From Heterobilharzia americana (taxonomy: Eukaryota; Platyhelminthes; Trematoda; Strigeidida; Schistosomatidae), in assembly GCA_944470555.2 (NCBI GenBank), contig OX104129.1, positions 46,161,998 through 46,225,997 on the forward strand: a stretch of 64,000 nt of DNA, written 5' to 3'. The notes under the pieces are model-generated. The model did no database searches. It was not told where the DNA came from and saw only the letters and a program-made list of their open reading frames with translations. This document shows, piece by piece, positions 57,801 to 64,000 of this stretch (position 1 is the first letter of the stretch; each line of letters begins with the position of its first letter). The position numbers and the translations under genes are program-made.

Positions 57801-60624
57801 AATTTATGAACCAATAGAATACTTTCTGTAATTGAGCGTAGAAACAAAGGGTTTTGGATTCCACCCTTGATATTCATTTCACTCATTGAAAATAGAAAAG
57901 CCAGAAGTCGAATTGCAAATTTAGTTCTACATAATGGTTCCGTGGTACTTGTTTGTTTGCAATTATCAATGCCCTTTTAGAAGCACAATCTTTACGCAGT
58001 TGTCTTATCAATAGGCCTTATATTTTCAAGTATGATCAGATTACTTTCTCAGAAATGTGGCGTATATTGTGCGAGACTTCAGGTGTCTATAGAGAAGTTG
58101 TACATTTTGGCCTTAGACCATCACTTTAGTACATGATGCGTTCATTAGACTTTTAGTACTACCAGTAATGAGACTGTTTGAAGCAGTTTAAATCTACAAT
58201 GACATTGATTTGCTTGTCATTCGGAAATGACAGTCTGTTTTTAGATGACCTGAATGAGTTTTTTAAACAGTCGCTAAGCGAATGATGCAGGATAAATGGT
58301 GAATTTAAAGCAGGACTGATATTAGTAATTTGCATTTTGCACAGAAGCTGTGAATAATAACCATAATTTACCTTCTCTAAAATACTCTTTTGTACCAAAG
58401 AGCAAAAATCACAACAGTCCTTTACTTATAGTAGAAGGGTAGTAGAATACTTCTGACAATACACTGTAACCTTGGTCTGCCAACACTTCAAGTTATCTAT
58501 CTTCACGATTGCAGGTGTGAGCGGACTGTCTGTGCACACAGAAATTTAAGTGAATGGATACATAAAATTAATATTGAAATCTGAACATGTATATGTGTTG
58601 ATTGAGACAGAAGCAGTCAATTTTCTACTAAAACTTGTTTAGGCATGAATGCTGAAAGACTGCTTCGTTGATATAATGACTAATTAGTATATATTTATTC
58701 TTCACAATATACTTCATGGTGTTGAAATATGACTGAAACTCATAATATCATAGTAATTTGAGTATAAACACGAGTGATGAATTCGCATTTCTTTTATTTG
58801 TAAGAAACTGCTTGGGAAAATAAGTTTTATGTTGCATGTTAAGATGTAATCAGCAAGTAAATTGACCAGTCTCATGTAATTACAGTTTTAGTAGACAGTC
58901 ACTGAATGTCTTGATTTTATGTAGGTGGACATCTGTAGACTAAAAAATACATCATTATACATTTATAACATTCATTTATTCCTATTTTTTGAAAGGAACT
59001 GAAGCAGAAATCCAACAAGAATCTGTAGGCTAATCATCAAGATACACGAAATTAATTATCTTTTGAAAAAGAAATGCTGTATAGTCATATTTTTATTCAG
59101 TATACAGGTGATTTTCAAAATTTTTGGTGCAATAATATGAACATCTGTAACACAACAAAGAGTTAATCAGAATCATTAACTTTTCAGACGAAATCATGTA
59201 TACTAATTCAGCTGCGCTCTTGGAAAATTTTAAAAATTAAAATAACCTAATATAAATTGTTGTCCCTAATACACACTTCTTGTTTGCAGATATCATGAAT
59301 ATTTCATTTGTTCAGTTTACTTGCAAATAAGCAGTGGGAGTAGTCTATATTTCTACTTGAAGCTGATATACTATTCTATTTAAGTATAGTTTTGTTTTAT
59401 AGCTTTACTTCGCTTAATTATGGGTATCCAAGACTAATGTATGAGATCAAAAGCCTCGTTTTTATGATTAGATAATACGTATACCACTGAAGAGGATATA
59501 ATATGGTGTACGAAACCTCAATCCACAAAGTGATGCATGTTTGTTTGCTGACATTCCTTGAAATGCAACAAGCTCTCATAGTTTAAAAGTAAACAAAAGT
59601 TCTTGCAAAATGTGCTAGTCGTCTATTTTCTTAATATATTTAGCATAGATAACTCAGTGAGAAGGAGAATTCGGCGAAAAAACGTAATTCAGAGCATGCT
59701 GTACAGAATGAAATCAGAAGGCATAGATTCTTCAAGCAAATAAATTAAGTAGTCAATTCGATCCAGTCTACCTGTGAATTAGAAAGTGATGCAGAGGATC
59801 TAACTATGCTGGATTGTTCAAGAAAACCGGTACAATTTGATGATTTGGATGTCAGTATTTTCAGCCAACCTTCACGAATGAATCGTTATTTAGACTATGT
59901 GTCGGTCAAAGAAAGATTCGTAAAATATCTAGCTAAGCAACCAAAGCACTTATCAGTAAGATAGAAAATCTGTAGCAAGAAATCAGACGCAGTAATGATA
60001 ACTGTGACCTCAATAACTACTGTAAATCAACAATAATTTTTTTAATTCGGAAAAATATTTTGATTTGTGATAACTATAATGTCCAGAAGATGTCAGTATT
60101 GAAAATGATACTGATGATCATAAATCAAATGGAAAGTTTGGGATTTTTTCAAGCAAGCCAGACGCCTAAGGATCACTAAGTGGAACTCTTAATAGAATTG
60201 ATGTAATAATAGCATTTGGACCCACAATGTCATTTAGAAACCAGTCTGGAAGCGTAGAATATCCAATCAGGCTAAATGATTTATTCTACAAAATTTCTTG
60301 TAATGATTGTATGATCAAGCGCATGAGTTAAAATAGGCGACCAAGTTATTTAAACTGCTTAGCACAAAACTCAGCTACATCATATTTAGTAATTCTTAAC
60401 AAAGTAAACAGTTTCAAAAACGACTCGAATACATATAAATATCGAAGCAATGACATATGATCAGATGGGACAGTGACGTCTTCTACAACTAAAGTATTTG
60501 GGTATAGGTTGAGAATGATAAGAGAATCTTCACCACATAAACGCGAAATAGATGGTTCTGGACCTTTTCGAAAATGTTACAACTGACACTTCTTAAACGA
60601 AATCTCAAAGTTATACAGTCACTC
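54889..60624. other. long AT-rich stretch, no gene recognised
   Basis: About 5.7 kb. A minus-strand open frame of 101 codons at 56700-57005 is the longest, without a recognisable domain. No repeat could be matched. Confidence 0.55.
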
Positions 60625-60680
60625 TGATGTGACTACGGACAATGAACTGTACTGGAAACGTCCAAATTTTGCCGTTCCTT
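60625..60680 (+). repeat. diverged PLE 3'-end hairpin
   Basis: CTGATGTGACTACGGACAAT, then GAACTGTACTGGAAACGTCC. Position by position it follows the plus arm of the 37.7-kb repeat (CTGATATGA...GGGCAATGAACTGTGTCCGAAACGTT), with GTCCG altered to ACTGG. Weak but consistent. Confidence 0.4.
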
Positions 60681-61499
60681 TATGACAACGTTCTATAAGA
60701 AAAGAAATGTAAGGAATACTATAAGGTGATTAAGACTTAGTCAATGAAATCTGTAATTTATTTATTTGAGGGAAAATGAAACTCAGGTCATCTACGAAAA
60801 CTTCGTTTTTTTAAGCAATTCTATGTTACTTCGACTAGATATTTTTTTAAACTGATAGCTGTGATAAAAAGCAAATAAAGTGATTTCTAGCCGTTCTTAT
60901 CAACCTTGGACTATGATCTTTTTAATCTTCTCTTAGCGAATGAATAATGTTGGGATTTATTCTTTGGGGTATTCAACAAGTGCCCGGCATTAAAGTTATC
61001 AAATAGTTCACAAGTTAATTTTTATGGCGATCTTTACATAGTGAATTTGCAGATACAGTTATTCGCTATAATATGGGTACTCATTCCATAACTTCAAAAT
61101 ATTCCATGCCAATAATAATGGCGAATCACCTTATTTAACAGTATAGACGTATACGGGGTGTAACGTTCGTAACTGGATGATCTTAAATGTTTTCGGCACT
61201 AAACCTCAATTAAAACAAGTGTTTATGAGCTTAATTCTTGGTGTTCATTACATCATGGTTCAACTGCTGACTTGTAAGTAATTCTGAAGTAAACAGCGGT
61301 GAGCAAAATTTACTTAACGACAACGAAACAAACTCTTTTTCACAGTATTGTTAAAGAAAATTTTGTATGATGCATTTGACTGCAGTAAGATTAAATAACA
61401 ACTTCAGGTTCTAAAATATCTTCAGTTTCATAAATTAATCAGTAATTCTTAAAATTACTTCAAATACCACGACCAATTTTAATGTCTAACTTTCTTTGC
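60681..61499. other. no gene recognised
   Basis: AT-rich; nothing supported. Confidence 0.5.
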
Positions 61500-61640
61500 A
61501 AATTTTCACGTAATTGCTTGTTGCAGGCTGTGAAAGAGTCTTTAGAATGAGTGATTTCTAGTTCAGAACAAGAATTCATAAATTTTTCTCTACTTGTCGA
61601 AAATTTGCTTTGAAACAGAGGTATTTTAAAATGCTTCATA
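61500..61640 (-). repeat. unnamed dispersed repeat, pair member 2
   Basis: Partner of 52385-52522; see the shared blocks given there. Confidence 0.4.
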
Positions 61641-62560
61641 CTGTTTCGGATCACAACAAACTGATACGTGATGAGTGATCACTAGTAATTATGACACAAC
61701 AGAACAGAGTAAACTATTTTCCTCATTTTTTAGATCAACATTTACTTTTTTAAACCACCATTCATTCATAGTCATCATTGCTAAGGATGTTACTTTTCTA
61801 TATTTTAAAAATATTTAAGGTTAAAGGCTATACTTTAGGTCTTTTAACTGTAAGTTTTCTGGATTCCGCCCCATCGGTATTGTGTGTGATCGGTAATAGC
61901 CTCACAGGCTAATAAATGATGTCATATGAAGATGCATTAATCTAAAACTATTTCCTTGCAGTCCCTAATGCTTATTTTATTTTGAAAATGCATTTACCCA
62001 ATCCCAGCATGCTTTCACGCTGTACAAATGCAGTTTGTAATGACGGAGGCTGAAGAGAAATTATTGAAAAGAATATTCTTTGTTCTAGTTGATTTTTCCT
62101 GTATATATTTTATTGGTTTTCTAACTAATACGAATTTCATCAAGATGATTTGTAAACTTAAAAGTTCGCATGAGAGATATGTCACCAGTTATCTAATGAG
62201 TAAATTCAGTCCTTTTGAATCAAATTCCGAGATTTTTTAAATAATGACGCAACTGGATATCATATAACAGATAAGTAAACTTCAGACAAGCTTATTCGAT
62301 TGGAGGACTTAATTTAAAAATTTAATCTGGTTTTCGAGTAGTTCACACGTAGAAGTTTACATATGATAATGCAGATAAAAACATATAATCAACAGGATAA
62401 TAACAGGTTTTTCAAAAGTGAAAATATAATTTGTTGCACTTTGATTATCATAAAAGAGAGGGAAAATAAGAAGAGAAATTATTTACCATTTGATAAAACA
62501 CTTGGTTAAGACTATGAAGTTGATACATCAATACAGATTTTTACCTCTGAATATATATAC
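61641..62560. other. no gene recognised
   Basis: A 70-codon open frame at 62028-62240 has a hydrophobic middle but no known motif. Confidence 0.5.
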
Positions 62561-63270
62561 CAACAACAACAACAACAAACTCCAATCACCATCAACGGGA
62601 GAAACTTAAAGGAAGTAACCTCCTTCACTTATCTAGGAAGCACTGTTTCAACTACAGGCGGGACGGATGAGGATATCAAAGTCAGAATCGGAAAAGCAAG
62701 ACAGGCGTTGATTAGCCTGAAACCAGTGTGGAGATCTTCTGCACTACACTCAGCATGTGGAACAACATCCGGATTTTCAACACCAACGTCAGCCAAGTCA
62801 GTGCTTCTGTATGGTTTAGAGACTTGGCATGTTACGAAAGGGATTTCCAATAAACTACAGACATTCATCAACAACTGCTTACGCTGTCTCGCTACTGAAG
62901 ATCAAATGGTCAGAATAGTCAGAATAAGCAACAAGGAGCTCTGGGAACGAACCAACCAAGAACCTATCACTCAACAAATATGCAGTGGAAGGAAGTGGAG
63001 ATGGATTGGGCATACACTGAGAAGGCCGACTGGGGACATCACGCGTCAGGCCTGGTACTCGAGTGGAATCCCCATGGGAAGCGACGAGTTGTGTTTTCGA
63101 GTTGAGGGTGACATGGAGGAGGTCGTGTGAGGAAGAAATGAGAGCTTGTGGGCTGTCGTGGAGCCAGGTTCAAAAGACCTCAGAGAACAGAGGTCACTGG
63201 AGACGTGCTAGTGAAGCCCTATTTTCCACTAGGAACCCAAGGGACTAATAATAATAATACAATAATAATA
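62561..63270 (+). mobile_element. RTE-clade retrotransposon, copy D (5'-truncated)
   Basis: Starts at (CAA)n just before [13 protein letters not shown] and runs to CCAAGGGACTAATAATAATA with a short imperfect (TAA)n tail. 5' truncation is the usual outcome of incomplete target-primed reverse transcription. ATATATACC at the left junction (62554-62562) resembles ATATGTACC at the right (63268-63276); one mismatch keeps the duplication tentative. It is very close to copy A and shares its unusual indels. Confidence 0.93.
62582..63248 (+). pseudogene. RT thumb and C-terminal region of RTE copy D
   Basis: [20 protein letters not shown] opens the fragment. [20 protein letters not shown] follows, then [19 protein letters not shown] and, in a shifted frame after 63063, VTWRRSCEEEMRACG to FSTRNPRD. 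The palm and the endonuclease are absent. The stretch between WRSSAL and KSVLLYG is read in a shifted frame, as in copy A. Confidence 0.9.
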
Positions 63271-63276
63271 TGTACC

Positions 63277-64000
63277 TAATGTTATATAAATCCAGTAATG
63301 ATGATTACTCAAGGTCAGTTTACTATGATTTGAAGTAACCCTATTTACCCTATCGTTTTACCATTTTTTATTATTTAAAAAGTCGATAACCTGTACAGGC
63401 TTTATTCTCTGTAGAAGCGATTTCCAGAAAGTTGTGGGACGTCAGAAAATTTTTTTCTACCTCACTGAGACTTCTCAAATATATCTCTTTTAAAATCCAT
63501 TCGCCCAATGCTGAACTCATTCAACTCTATTACGTCAAATTTTAGTCCTGAAGTTTATGAAATCTATTTTTCATGACAACAATTTTTCACTAACTGCTAA
63601 ATAACTGCCTATCAGTGGTATGTTGAAATTCAGATTAATAAGTTAGTAGAGTGCTTATAAAACCTAAGAATAATATTGTATTTATGTTTGCAGGTAAGTT
63701 AATAGTACATATAAGATAGCAGTATCTAGATAAAGCAAAGATTATGAATGTTTAGGATACCTCGAAACTCTACATACATACATTTTGAAGTCATTTTTAA
63801 TAAAGACTTACCCGAAAAGTGTTTCAATATTAAAATGAAAACCCTAGAGAAAAAAGTTTTCCTCCTTTCCACGTTTTTTCTCAATCAGCGGAATCCCTGG
63901 TTTCACTACAAAATGGTCGTAAACGAAATAAAATGATATCTTTATTCAGTGCAAAAGCTGGGACTTCAAGGATGGACAGTTTTGTTATCCACTTGAATAA
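63277..64000. other. no gene recognised
   Basis: AT-rich; one 62-codon open frame at 63748-63936 without motifs. Confidence 0.5.

Noticed and set aside
62028..62240. 70-codon frame with a hydrophobic segment
   Set aside because: No signal for splicing, conservation or family; could be chance.
1..64000. CRISPR arrays, bacterial operons, ribosome binding sites, rRNA genes
   Set aside because: None seen; the content is eukaryotic and no regularly spaced repeats are present.

Overview
The window looks like flatworm DNA of the blood-fluke family (Schistosomatidae; Schistosoma or a close relative such as Trichobilharzia). I base this on the mix of repeats, not on a species-specific gene. They are RTE-clade retrotransposons ending in (TAA)n, Penelope-like elements (PLEs) with a YxDDTF reverse transcriptase and a GIY-YIG endonuclease, and tRNA-headed short repeats carrying hammerhead-ribozyme-like cores of the SMalpha type known from schistosomes. 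The sequence is visibly AT-rich. I found no convincing host protein-coding gene in 64 kb; it reads as intergenic or long-intron DNA.

Layout. 1-9.3 kb: mostly unassigned AT-rich DNA with an (AT)21 microsatellite, two SMalpha-like repeats (3.1 kb, 6.6 kb), one copy of an unnamed dispersed repeat (4.9 kb) and a hammerhead-like hairpin (6.0 kb). 9.3-10.5 kb: a decayed minus-strand PLE running from reverse transcriptase to GIY-YIG. 10.6-13.9 kb: RTE copy A (+), with a 12-bp target-site duplication. 14.4-16.3 kb: a second copy of the unnamed repeat, the 3' end of another PLE (-), and an inverted-repeat element. 17.2-19.9 kb: RTE copy B (+), the most decayed, ending in a small foldback. 24.3-27.5 kb: RTE copy C (-), the best preserved, with a 15-bp target-site duplication and all endonuclease and RT motifs readable across three frame breaks. 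29.7-30.6 kb: two PLE pieces in opposite orientation, joined back to back. 31.5 kb: the best hammerhead-like fold. 33-63 kb: scattered SINE copies, a 140-bp inverted repeat made of two PLE 3' ends (37.7-38.0 kb), and much DNA with nothing recognisable. 62.6-63.3 kb: a 5'-truncated RTE copy D (+).

No element here can move on its own: every RT reading frame is broken. The most interesting signal is the number of hammerhead-like RNA motifs in at least four sequence contexts: the 31.5/6.0-kb fold, the SMalpha-like SINEs, a second tRNA-headed SINE family, and the PLE 3' regions. The other is the inherited, shared frame lesions among the RTE copies, which suggest amplification from already altered masters or an unusual decoding strategy.
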